From VAXT01 sp963774625 (lineage in GTDB: Bacteria > Actinomycetota > Thermoleophilia > Gaiellales > Gaiellaceae), in NCBI GenBank assembly GCA_963774625.1, contig CAVZFQ010000019.1, positions 1-14,608 on the forward strand: a DNA stretch of 14,608 nt, read 5' to 3'. The notes below the pieces were generated by a model. The model saw nothing but the letters and a program-made list of their open reading frames with translations. It was not told the origin of the DNA and did not search any database. The stretch's first letter is position 1; every line of letters begins with the position of its first letter. A program made the translations under genes and the position numbers. Below are positions 1 through 6,305 of the stretch, in pieces.

Positions 1-4
1 TTCC

Positions 5-685
5 TTAGACCGGCCGAGGCTCGATTCGTGCCTCGCGGTCAGGCTCGACGAAGTAGGCCGCCGCGCCATCGCGGGCTGAGACAGCCTCCCGAAGCTCCGT
101 GCCGACGTAATGCAGACCCGCCGCGTCGTCGGCTGCGACTCCTGGCGGAAAACCGTCGGCCACGAGTTGCGTGTACACGGGCCGGCGCCGCTCCTCGCCG
201 TCGTAGTGCGGGCACGCGCTGCCGGGTAGGAAGCCGAGACCGTCACGGATCCCCTCGAGCTCGGGGCCGAACGAGTCAGTCACTCCGGCCTCGAACCAGC
301 AGATCATTCCGGCGCTCGACCCGCACATGACCACGCCACGTTCCCACGCTTCTCGGAGGATCGCGTCGAAGCCGTGCACCCGCCAGATCGCGAGCATGTT
401 CGCCGTGTTCCCTCCTCCGACGAAGATCACGTCCTGCGAAACGACACGCTCGCGGAGATCGTCCGGCGGCCACGGGAAGAACGAGACGTGCGAGCAATCG
501 GCGCTTCCTGCGAAGCGCGCGTAAAGGCTGACCAGGAAGTCAGCGTCCTCGGCGCTCGCCGTCGGCACGAAACACACCTGCGGCCGCTCCTTCCCCGTGA
601 GCCCGAGTATGAACGCGCCGAGTCGCAGCCAGGCGTCGTCGTCGCTGCCGAACCCGCCGATAGCGACGATCTGCGGTTCGCTCAT
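5..685 (-). CDS. Peptidase E-like (family S51) serine hydrolase
   Basis: 226-residue cytoplasmic protein of the peptidase E / cyanophycinase-like class I glutamine-amidotransferase fold. Visible motifs are GGGNTANML (residues 90-98), the nucleophile elbow CGSSAGM with Ser124 at the centre of GxSxG, and CPHYDGEERR with His160 as the probable catalytic base. Asp137 or Glu132, just after the elbow, could complete the triad. S51 peptidase E enzymes cleave Asp-X dipeptides; cyanophycinases are longer and cut cyanophycin, and no cyanophycin synthetase is seen here, so a small aspartyl-dipeptidase-like role is the better guess. There is no signal peptide. The ATG shares one base with the stop of the upstream gene (TGATG), so translation is probably coupled and this is the last gene of the dcd operon. 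The family is secure; the substrate is not known. Confidence 0.85.
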   Translation of the reverse strand: MSEPQIVAIGGFGSDDDAWLRLGAFILGLTGKERPQVCFVPTASAEDADFLVSLYARFAGSADCSHVSFFPWPPDDLRERVVSQDVIFVGGGNTANMLAIWRVHGFDAILREAWERGVVMCGSSAGMICWFEAGVTDSFGPELEGIRDGLGFLPGSACPHYDGEERRRPVYTQLVADGFPPGVAADDAAGLHYVGTELREAVSARDGAAAYFVEPDREARIEPRPV

Positions 686-1572
686 CAGGCCGCGCGGCGG
701 AGCTGATCGTCCAGCGGCATGAGCGGCAGCTCGAAGGTTCGCACCGCCTCGTCGTTCGTGACCACGTTGTCGCCGGCCTCGAGCATCTTCAGCAGGTCGC
801 GCGTGAGCGGGATGTTGCCCGGCAGGCGCTCTGTGAGCAGCGCGTTCGCCCGCATGAACGCCATCGGCATGTGCACGCTCGGACGGCGAACCCTCAGAGT
901 TTTCTTCAGCCGCTCCCAGAACTCGTTCCAGGACACGACGTCGGGCCCGCCGAGCTCGAAGACCCGGTTCGTGGCCGGCTCGTGGTCGATCGCCTTGGCG
1001 AAATAAGCCCCGACATCGTCGCTCCAGATCGGCTGGATCCGCTGCTTGCCCGAGCCGATGATCGGCGTCACCGGAGCGATCTTCGCGAGCCGGCGGAAGG
1101 TCGGCAGGATGCCCCCGTCGCGACCGAAGACGAAGCTCGGACGGAAGATGACGTACGGAAAGCCGGACCTCTGGACGTCCTGCTCCATCTGCAACTTCGC
1201 CCCGTAGTACGGGACGACGTCCTTCGTCTCCTCGCTCGTGCCGAGCGCGCTCATGAGCACGAATCGCTTGGCGCCGCCCTCCTTCGCCAGCTTCAGCAAG
1301 TCGCGCGTGCCCCCGACCATGATCCGCTGGAACTGCTCGCGCTTGCCCTGGCGAATCGCGACGAGATGCACGACCACGTCGACGCCGTCGACGGCGCGGC
1401 GCAGGCTGACCGGATCGGTGACGTCACCCTCGACCAGCTCGCAGCCCCAGTTCCGAAGTTTCTCCGCCTTGCGGGCGTCGCGGACGAGGCACCGCACCGG
1501 CCGGTCCTGTTTCCGCAGCGCGTGTACGACATGCCCGCCGACGAACCCTGATCCGCCGGTGACCAGGATCAT
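685..1572 (-). CDS. NDUFA9-like NAD(P)-binding protein (atypical SDR)
   Basis: 295-residue Rossmann protein of the extended/atypical short-chain dehydrogenase group, usually annotated as complex I NDUFA9-like or NAD-dependent epimerase. The N-terminal TGGSGFVG (5-12) is the dinucleotide-binding glycine motif, GDVTDP (49-54) follows strand 3, and YYGAK (122-126) supplies the Tyr-x3-Lys pair with Ser108 in SALG as the third catalytic-type residue. RPSFVFGRDGG (144-154) is typical of the NDUFA9/NmrA-like branch. No transmembrane segment is present. The gene starts 4 bases inside dcd (ATGA overlap) and ends on the start of the peptidase E-like gene, so the three are read as one unit. Bacterial members have been linked to quinone or lipid metabolism, but the actual substrate cannot be read from the sequence. 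No nuo genes lie in the window, so the complex I label should not be taken literally. Confidence 0.88.
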   Translation of the reverse strand: MILVTGGSGFVGGHVVHALRKQDRPVRCLVRDARKAEKLRNWGCELVEGDVTDPVSLRRAVDGVDVVVHLVAIRQGKREQFQRIMVGGTRDLLKLAKEGGAKRFVLMSALGTSEETKDVVPYYGAKLQMEQDVQRSGFPYVIFRPSFVFGRDGGILPTFRRLAKIAPVTPIIGSGKQRIQPIWSDDVGAYFAKAIDHEPATNRVFELGGPDVVSWNEFWERLKKTLRVRRPSVHMPMAFMRANALLTERLPGNIPLTRDLLKMLEAGDNVVTNDEAVRTFELPLMPLDDQLRRAA

Positions 1573-2135
1573 TGCTCGAAGTTCTTCCAGTAGCGGCTCG
1601 GCGTCGGCCCGGCCTGGCCCTGGTACTTCGAGCCGAGAGCGCCGGCGCCGTAGGGCGTCTCCGCGGGCTCCGTCATCTGCACGAACGAGAGCTGCCCGAT
1701 CTTCATCGCGTAGTAGATCGTGATCGGGAGGTTCGCCACGTTCGAGAGCTCGAGCGTGACGTGTCCGTCCCAGCCCGGGTCGATGAAGCCGGCAGTGGAA
1801 TGGATGAGCAGGCCGAGGCGACCGAGGGACGACTTCCCCTCGAGCCGCGCCACGAGGTCGTCGGGAAGGCGAATTCGCTCCAGCGTGGAGCCGAGCACGA
1901 ACTCGCCGGGATGCAGGATGAACGGCTGCTCGTCCCCGATCTCGACGAGCTCGGTCAGCTCCTCCTGCGGCTCACGCACGTCGATGTACGGATAACGAGC
2001 GTTGTGGAAGACCCGGAAGAACCGATCCACGCGCACGTCGACGCTCGAAGGCTGGATCAGTTCCTCGTCGAAGGGGTCGATCTCGATGCGACCCTGGCCG
2101 AGGAGGCGGCGAATCGTTCGGTCGGCGAGAACCAT
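1569..2135 (-). CDS. dcd: dCTP deaminase, probably bifunctional (dUMP-forming)
   Basis: 188-residue homotrimeric-type dCTP deaminase, the route from dCTP towards dUMP for dTTP synthesis. Conserved blocks are QPSSVDVR (28-35), HPGEFVLGST (75-84), EGKSSLGRLG (99-108), HSTAGFIDPGW (112-122), LELSN with catalytic Glu129, and a C-terminal lid SKYQGQAGPTPSR (169-181) that closes on the triphosphate. The HSTAGFIDPG block matches, from memory, the Mycobacterium tuberculosis enzyme, which performs deamination and dUTP hydrolysis in one protein; E. coli-type monofunctional enzymes carry a different residue pattern there (TAHRIDPG). Bifunctionality is therefore likely (EC 3.5.4.30). Length is normal. 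No Shine-Dalgarno sequence precedes the ATG; a TAGAAT hexamer ends 7 bases upstream, fitting a leaderless mRNA. It is the first gene of a three-gene overlapping operon. Confidence 0.95.
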   Translation of the reverse strand: MVLADRTIRRLLGQGRIEIDPFDEELIQPSSVDVRVDRFFRVFHNARYPYIDVREPQEELTELVEIGDEQPFILHPGEFVLGSTLERIRLPDDLVARLEGKSSLGRLGLLIHSTAGFIDPGWDGHVTLELSNVANLPITIYYAMKIGQLSFVQMTEPAETPYGAGALGSKYQGQAGPTPSRYWKNFEQ

Positions 2136-2159
2136 CCGCGCGATTCTATGGTTGCGCCG
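2135..2159. promoter_or_regulatory. Back-to-back -10 elements, divergent leaderless promoters
   Basis: Only 23 bases (2136-2158) separate the start codons of dcd (minus, ATG ending at 2135) and the enolase-like gene (plus, GTG at 2159). On the minus strand TAGAAT (2148-2143) lies 7 bases from the dcd ATG; on the plus strand TATGGT (2147-2152) lies 6 bases from the GTG. The two hexamers share the central TA step at 2147-2148. Both fit the actinobacterial TANNNT rule, with transcription beginning at or next to the first base of the start codon. No -35 element or Shine-Dalgarno sequence was found on either side. The hexamers are seen directly; promoter activity is inference. Confidence 0.55.
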
Positions 2160-3220
2160 TGGCCCTCTACGACTCGCTGGCCGGACTCGAGCTCGAGGTG
2201 GGCTCGTATGAGCTCGATCGCATGGCGATCGAGGTCTCGAGCGGCTTCACTCGCGTCACGTCACTGGTCCGCTTGCGCGGCGCTGGGGAGGAGGGAGTCG
2301 GCGAGGACGTGACCTACACGGCTGAGGACCATCCTCCGCCGGCGGACCTGCCGCTGACCGGCACGCACACGGTCGACTCGTTCTCGCGGTTGCTGGATGG
2401 CCTCGAGCTCTTCACGCGCGAGCCGGAGATGGCCGCCTCGCGTGACTATCGGCGCTGGGCCTTCGAGGCCGCGGCTGTCGACCTTGCTCTCCAGCAGGCG
2501 GCAAGACCTTTTGCATCGGCGGTCGGCAAGGACACTGCTCCGGTGACCTTCGTGGTCTCCATGCGGCTCGACGATCCACCGACGACCGAGAAGGTGCATG
2601 GCTGGCTGGAGCACTACCCCGGCCTGCGCTTCAAGCTCGATCCGACGGACGACTGGACCGAAGAGCTCGTCGCCGAGCTGGCCAAGCTGGGGTGTGTCGA
2701 CTCGGTCGACCTCAAGGGACAGTACAAGGGGACAGTGGTCGACCAGCCGCCAAATCCGACTCTCTACCGGCTCGTCGCCGAAGGTTTCCCCGAGGCCTGG
2801 ATCGAGGATCCCGCGATCACCGAGGAGACGCGGCCGATCCTCGAGCCGCACGCCAAAAGGATCACCTGGGACGCGATCATCCACTCCGTAGCCGACATCA
2901 AAGGACTCCCCTGGCCGCCACGGTCGATCAACATCAAGCCATCGCGATTCGGTAGCTGGCGCCGCCTGTGCGACGCGTACGACTACTGCGAGGAGAACGG
3001 TATCGCGCCCTACGGCGGGGGTCAGTTCGAGCTTGGCCTGGGGCGCGGCCATATCCAGTACCTCGCGTCGCTCTTCCATTCCGATGCGCCGAACGACGTG
3101 GCGCCGGGCGGCTTCAACGAGAGCGAGCCGAAGCCCGGGCTTCCGAGTAGCCCTCTCGACCCAACGCCCGAGCCGACAGGGTTCCGGTGGGGCGGGGCTA
3201 CGATCGAAGGAGATGTCTAG
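2159..3220 (+). CDS. Enolase-superfamily enzyme, MLE/MenC-like subgroup, substrate unknown
   Basis: 353 residues. An N-terminal capping domain (about 8-125) is followed by a TIM-barrel part (about 128-320). The barrel carries residues in the spacing expected for the muconate-lactonizing/o-succinylbenzoate synthase subgroup: RFK with Lys159 at the end of strand 2, Asp184 in DLKG, Glu216 in WIEDP and Asp238 in TWDA as the three metal ligands, and Lys260 in NIKP as the opposite general base. The first Lys of the usual KxK is Arg157. A late EENGIAPYGGGQFELGLG segment (278-295) is where family members contact substrate. The catalytic set therefore looks intact. No menaquinone genes are nearby, so MenC is not asserted; dipeptide epimerase or acid-sugar dehydratase are alternatives. 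The start is GTG, preceded by a -10-like TATGGT and no Shine-Dalgarno sequence. Its stop overlaps the multicopper oxidase start by 8 bases. Confidence 0.82.
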   Translation: MALYDSLAGLELEVGSYELDRMAIEVSSGFTRVTSLVRLRGAGEEGVGEDVTYTAEDHPPPADLPLTGTHTVDSFSRLLDGLELFTREPEMAASRDYRRWAFEAAAVDLALQQAARPFASAVGKDTAPVTFVVSMRLDDPPTTEKVHGWLEHYPGLRFKLDPTDDWTEELVAELAKLGCVDSVDLKGQYKGTVVDQPPNPTLYRLVAEGFPEAWIEDPAITEETRPILEPHAKRITWDAIIHSVADIKGLPWPPRSINIKPSRFGSWRRLCDAYDYCEENGIAPYGGGQFELGLGRGHIQYLASLFHSDAPNDVAPGGFNESEPKPGLPSSPLDPTPEPTGFRWGGATIEGDV

Positions 3221-4685
3221 GGCCCGTCTCGCAAGCCTCGCCTCGGTGCTTCTGGCCGTCGTCCTGCTTGCCGGCCTGGGTTGGATGGGCTGGATGTTGT
3301 ACGACAGCCGGCTCCCCGGGAGCTACAACGCGATGGACCTCGCCGTCCCCGACTACGGCGGCGGCGTCCACGCGTCGCATGGGGGGATGAGCGGCCGCAC
3401 GATTGAGCAGTTGCAGGGCCCGGAGAGGCTCGTGCCCGACTTCCGGAGGACCCTGACGGCGAAGAGGGCCACGGTCGAGCTTCGGTCGGGCCGTCGGATC
3501 CAGGCTTTGACCTACGAGGGGCGTGTGCCGGGTCCCGAGCTCGTCGTCCGCCAGGGTGACCTGGTCGAGGTGACGCTTGAGAACAAAGACATCACCGAGG
3601 GCGTCGCGATCCACTGGCACGGCGTCGATCTACCGAATCGTGAGGACGGAGTCCCCGGAGTCACGCAAGACGCGGTGCGCCCAGGCGAGCGCTACACGTA
3701 TCGCTTTCGCGCAGAGCAGGTCGGAACCTTCTGGTACCACTCGCACCAGACCGCTGCCAAGCAGGTGCGGCGCGGACTGTACGGCGCGCTCGTGATCCTG
3801 CCGGCGAAACCCGATGCCAAGACGATCGACGTCACGGCGATCGCGCACACATTCCCAGGCTCAGTGGTGCTCAATTCGAGCGACCGGGCTGACCGGCGAG
3901 TCGTCCGCGCAGGCACGCCTGTGCGAGTGCGCCTCGTCAACAGCGACAGCTCGGCACGCCGCTTCCGGCTCGCCGGCATTCCATTCCGCGTGGTCGCGAT
4001 CGACGGCACGGATCTCAACGGCCCGACGCCGGTGCAGAACCGCGAGCTGGAGCTCGGCGCCGGAGCCCGCTACGACGTCGCATTCACCATGCCGCGGCTA
4101 CCGGTGAAGCTCGAGGCGGCCGGCTCCCAAGCGTCCATCGTGTTCGTTACGCCGCAGGGTGGCAAAGAGCCCGTGCCGAGGCCGTCGCCTGTGTTTGATC
4201 CGGTTGGCTACGGCGCCGCCGCCTCGACGCCGTTCTTCGCAGAGAGCCGTTTCGACCGCTCGTTCACGGTGGCCGTGGGGCGCAAGCTCGGGTTCCTCGA
4301 CGGAAAGCCCGGGAGCCACTGGTCGATCAACGGCAGGCTCTATCCCAAGGTCCCGATGTACGTCGTCCGGGCTGGCGAGCTGATCCGCATGACGGTCACG
4401 AACGACTCGGGGTCCACGCACCCGATGCACCTGCACGGCCACCACGTCCTCGTCCTGTCCCGGAACGGCCGGCGAGCGACGGGAAGCCCGCTGTGGCTCG
4501 ACACGCTCAACGTGCGGGACGGAGAACGCTACGAGATCGGGTTTCGTGCCAACAACCCGGGCCTCTGGATGGAGCACTGCCACAACCTTCCCCATGCAGC
4601 GGAGGGTCTTACGACGCACGTCGTGTACGAGGGCGTCTCCACGCCCTACCGCGCCGGCGACGCCGCACGGAACCACCCGGAGTAG
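3213..4685 (+). CDS. Membrane-anchored multicopper oxidase (laccase-like)
   Basis: 490 residues. An N-terminal hydrophobic helix (about 8-29) without twin arginines or a lipobox Cys suggests a signal anchor with the oxidase outside. All four copper-binding blocks are present: HWHG (134-137), WYHSH (174-178), HPMHLHGH (403-410) and HCHNLPHAAEGL (455-466). Together they supply eight His for the trinuclear centre and the His/Cys456/His ligands of type 1 copper. The axial type 1 position is Leu466 rather than Met, a state associated with higher-potential laccases. The family couples four one-electron oxidations (phenols, Mn(II) or Cu(I)) to reduction of O2 to water; the substrate here is unknown. 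The reading frame is open back to 3033, but that part overlaps the enolase gene in another frame. ATG 3213 overlaps the enolase stop by 8 bases. AAGGAG abuts it directly, too close for a standard site, so coupled re-initiation is likely. Confidence 0.92.
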   Translation: MSRARLASLASVLLAVVLLAGLGWMGWMLYDSRLPGSYNAMDLAVPDYGGGVHASHGGMSGRTIEQLQGPERLVPDFRRTLTAKRATVELRSGRRIQALTYEGRVPGPELVVRQGDLVEVTLENKDITEGVAIHWHGVDLPNREDGVPGVTQDAVRPGERYTYRFRAEQVGTFWYHSHQTAAKQVRRGLYGALVILPAKPDAKTIDVTAIAHTFPGSVVLNSSDRADRRVVRAGTPVRVRLVNSDSSARRFRLAGIPFRVVAIDGTDLNGPTPVQNRELELGAGARYDVAFTMPRLPVKLEAAGSQASIVFVTPQGGKEPVPRPSPVFDPVGYGAAASTPFFAESRFDRSFTVAVGRKLGFLDGKPGSHWSINGRLYPKVPMYVVRAGELIRMTVTNDSGSTHPMHLHGHHVLVLSRNGRRATGSPLWLDTLNVRDGERYEIGFRANNPGLWMEHCHNLPHAAEGLTTHVVYEGVSTPYRAGDAARNHPE

Positions 4686-4695
4686 TCTCGACTAC
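4682..4695. terminator. Inverted repeat at a convergent gene junction
   Basis: GTAGT-CTCG-ACTAC forms a 5-base perfect stem with a CTCG loop (6 bases if the loop shrinks to 2). The arms contain the TAG stop codons of the oxidase (4683-4685) and of the minus-strand membrane gene (4694-4692). Only six bases separate the two genes. No T-run follows on either strand, so it is at best a weak bidirectional terminator. The symmetry may simply reflect two facing TAG stops. Confidence 0.25.
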
Positions 4696-5150
4696 GCGGA
4701 AGGAGCCGGAGGCGGCTCGGGCCGTGCGACCATTCCACCGCCCATCTTGTGCATTCGCCATTCCTGCGCGGCGAGCGATCCGAGCAGTCCTGCGATCAGC
4801 AGCGCATTGAGCGCGTGCAGAGCCCCGACCGCCGGAACTGTGCCGCCGGTCCAGGCGAGCAGAATCTGCAAGATCACGAGGCCGAAGGCACCCACCGTGA
4901 GCAACACCGTCCGCTTCCCGGGCCGGGCCAGCAGCGCGATGATCACGGCCAACAGCACGCCGAGGAGAATCAGGTACCCGAACCCAATATGGAAGCCGAA
5001 CCCCTCCTCGAAGATGTCCTCGTCGATGGAGGCGTCGTGGACTTTCTCCGTGGCGTAGAAGGCCCCGTAACCTGCGAATGCGATCTGAACAAGGACCGCT
5101 ACAGCCAGGATCGAGATCCAAAAGCGATAGACCGTTCTGAACGCACTCAT
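4692..5150 (-). CDS. Small four-helix membrane protein (DUF6220-like), possible haem site
   Basis: 152 residues with four hydrophobic helices at about 8-31, 52-75, 81-101 and 107-128, then a polar Pro-rich tail (PEPPPAPSA). A short acidic loop (ASIDEDIFEEG, 40-50) lies between helices 1 and 2. Two histidines sit at matching depths: His54 in GFHIGFGY at the start of helix 2 and His112 in ALHALNAL at the start of helix 4. That spacing recalls haem-ligating pairs in cytochrome b561- and CtaA-like bundles, but no haem motif proves it. From memory it resembles the DUF6220 group common in Actinobacteria; I could not check. AAGGAG lies 10 bases and GGAG 2-3 bases before the ATG. The gene follows dinB on the same strand after 52 bases and converges on the multicopper oxidase, 6 bases away. 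Confidence 0.72.
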   Translation of the reverse strand: MSAFRTVYRFWISILAVAVLVQIAFAGYGAFYATEKVHDASIDEDIFEEGFGFHIGFGYLILLGVLLAVIIALLARPGKRTVLLTVGAFGLVILQILLAWTGGTVPAVGALHALNALLIAGLLGSLAAQEWRMHKMGGGMVARPEPPPAPSA

Positions 5151-5180
5151 ATCTCCGCAGCTCCTTCGGTTCGACGATGG

Positions 5181-5193
5181 GCGACGTACGTTA
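5181..5193 (-). promoter_or_regulatory. Possible -10 element for the small membrane protein
   Basis: TAACGT (5193-5188, minus strand) fits TANNNT and would start transcription near 5181, leaving a leader of about 30 bases that contains AAGGAG. It overlaps the 8-base palindrome ACGTACGT (5184-5191). No -35 element was recognised. The gene could instead be read through from dinB, 52 bases upstream. Confidence 0.25.
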
Positions 5194-5202
5194 ATCCGCG
5201 GC

Positions 5203-6255
5203 TCAGACCAGCGCTAGCTGCTGGTGCGACTCGAGCCCGGAGAGCCCGACCCCGACGAGCCGTAGCGCACCGGGCCGATCGTCCAGGGCACGGTCTAGGC
5301 AACCGCAGGCGAGCTCGGCGATCCGCTCGGCGTCGTCGGTGCCCACCGGGATCGAGGTCGAGCGGCTGCGGATCGAGAAGTCGGAGTAGCGCACTTTCGT
5401 CGTCACGGTTCTGGCGATCTCGCCGTTTCGCTGCAGATAGCCGGCCAGGCTCGTGGACATCCGCCGCAGCTCGTCCTTGAGCTCACCGCGGTCGGCGATG
5501 TCCTTCGGGAATGTCTCCTCGTGACTGATCGAGACCCGCTCGGAGGAAGTCTCCAAGGGCCGTCGATCGACCCCCCGCGCCCGCTGGTGCAGGATGCCGC
5601 CGACCTTGCCCGGCAGGAGCCGGCGCAGCTCGTCGTCCGTGAGCGCGGCGAGGGTGCCGATCGTGTCGACGCCGGCCGCCCTGAACCGCGCCTCTGAGCG
5701 CGGTCCGATGCCGGGCAGCTTGCGGATGTCGAACGGCGCCAGAAACGAAGCCTCGCGTCCCGGCGGCACGACGACCAGGCCGCCCGGCTTGCGGAGGTCG
5801 CTCGCGATCTTGGAGACGACCTTGCACGTCGAGACGCCGATCGAGCTCGTCAGGCTCGTCGCCCCGCGAACCGATGTCTGCACCGCCTCGGCCAGCGCAC
5901 GGGCCTTGCCGAAGTCCGCCGCAATCTCACCGAGGTCGAGGTACCCCTCGTCCTTCCCTGTGCGCTCGACGGTCGGAACCACCTCCCGGATGGCCTTCCA
6001 GACCGCCTGCGAGTACTCGGAGTAGAGGCTGTGGCGCGGCCGGACGAAGACCGCGTGCGGACAGCGGCGCAGCGCCTCTGCGCAGCTCATCGCGGAGTGG
6101 ATCCCGAACTTGCGGGCCTCGTAGTTCGCCGTCGCCACGACGCCCCGGCCGTGCGGGTCGCCGCCGACTACGAGCGGCTTCGCGCGCAGGTCGGGATCCT
6201 CCAGCTCCTCGACGGCGGCGAAGAAGGCATCCAGATCGAGGTGGCCTAGGATCAC
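5203..6255 (-). CDS. dinB: DNA polymerase IV (Y-family translesion polymerase)
   Basis: 350 residues from the chosen start. The palm has DLDAFFAAVEE (7-17) with Asp7 as metal ligand and Phe12 at the steric-gate position, and the second metal site Asp102-Glu103 in GKDEGYLD (100-107). The thumb helix-hairpin-helix motif LPGIGPRSEARF (180-191) and a C-terminal little-finger domain follow. The protein ends in QQLALV, a good beta-clamp-binding tail. It copies past lesions or misaligned primer ends at low fidelity. The start is GTG at 6255, because GGGAG lies 5 bases upstream and the homology begins at once (VILGHLDLDAF); the frame stays open to 6324 but would overlap the divergent gene. The usual Ser-x-Asp-Glu motif reads Gly-Lys-Asp-Glu here. 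No LexA-type GAAC/GTTC box is visible upstream, so SOS control is not supported. Confidence 0.93.
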   Translation of the reverse strand: MILGHLDLDAFFAAVEELEDPDLRAKPLVVGGDPHGRGVVATANYEARKFGIHSAMSCAEALRRCPHAVFVRPRHSLYSEYSQAVWKAIREVVPTVERTGKDEGYLDLGEIAADFGKARALAEAVQTSVRGATSLTSSIGVSTCKVVSKIASDLRKPGGLVVVPPGREASFLAPFDIRKLPGIGPRSEARFRAAGVDTIGTLAALTDDELRRLLPGKVGGILHQRARGVDRRPLETSSERVSISHEETFPKDIADRGELKDELRRMSTSLAGYLQRNGEIARTVTTKVRYSDFSIRSRSTSIPVGTDDAERIAELACGCLDRALDDRPGALRLVGVGLSGLESHQQLALV

Positions 6256-6269
6256 TGCAGCTCCCGGTC

Positions 6270-6300
6270 TAGCATTCTGGGGCCGGAAGGAGAGAGGGAA
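6270..6300 (+). promoter_or_regulatory. -10 element and ribosome-binding region of the secreted PASTA protein gene
   Basis: TAGCAT (6270-6275) fits the TANNNT form, predicting a start near 6282. A purine run with AAGGAG (6287-6292) and AGGGAA (6295-6300) ends 5 bases before the ATG at 6306. This is one of the better Shine-Dalgarno regions in the window and supports that start. No clear -35 hexamer is seen, and the minus-strand dinB promoter in the same 50-base gap is not obvious. Confidence 0.4.
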
Positions 6301-6305
6301 GCTAC

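Noticed and set aside
5..685. Cyanophycinase for the S51-like protein
   Set aside because: The serine elbow fits, but the protein is shorter than typical cyanophycinases and no cyanophycin synthetase gene is in the window.
2261..3079. 272-codon minus-strand frame antisense to the enolase-like gene
   Set aside because: The plus-strand frame has the ordered catalytic residues of the enolase superfamily; the antisense product shows no domain and is a composition artefact.
3033..3212. 60-residue N-terminal extension of the multicopper oxidase
   Set aside because: It overlaps the conserved C-terminal part of the enolase-like gene in another frame and is Ser/Arg-rich; the membrane helix begins just after ATG 3213.
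6256..6305. LexA/SOS box upstream of dinB
   Set aside because: No GAAC-N4-GTTC-like sequence is present in the short intergenic gap.
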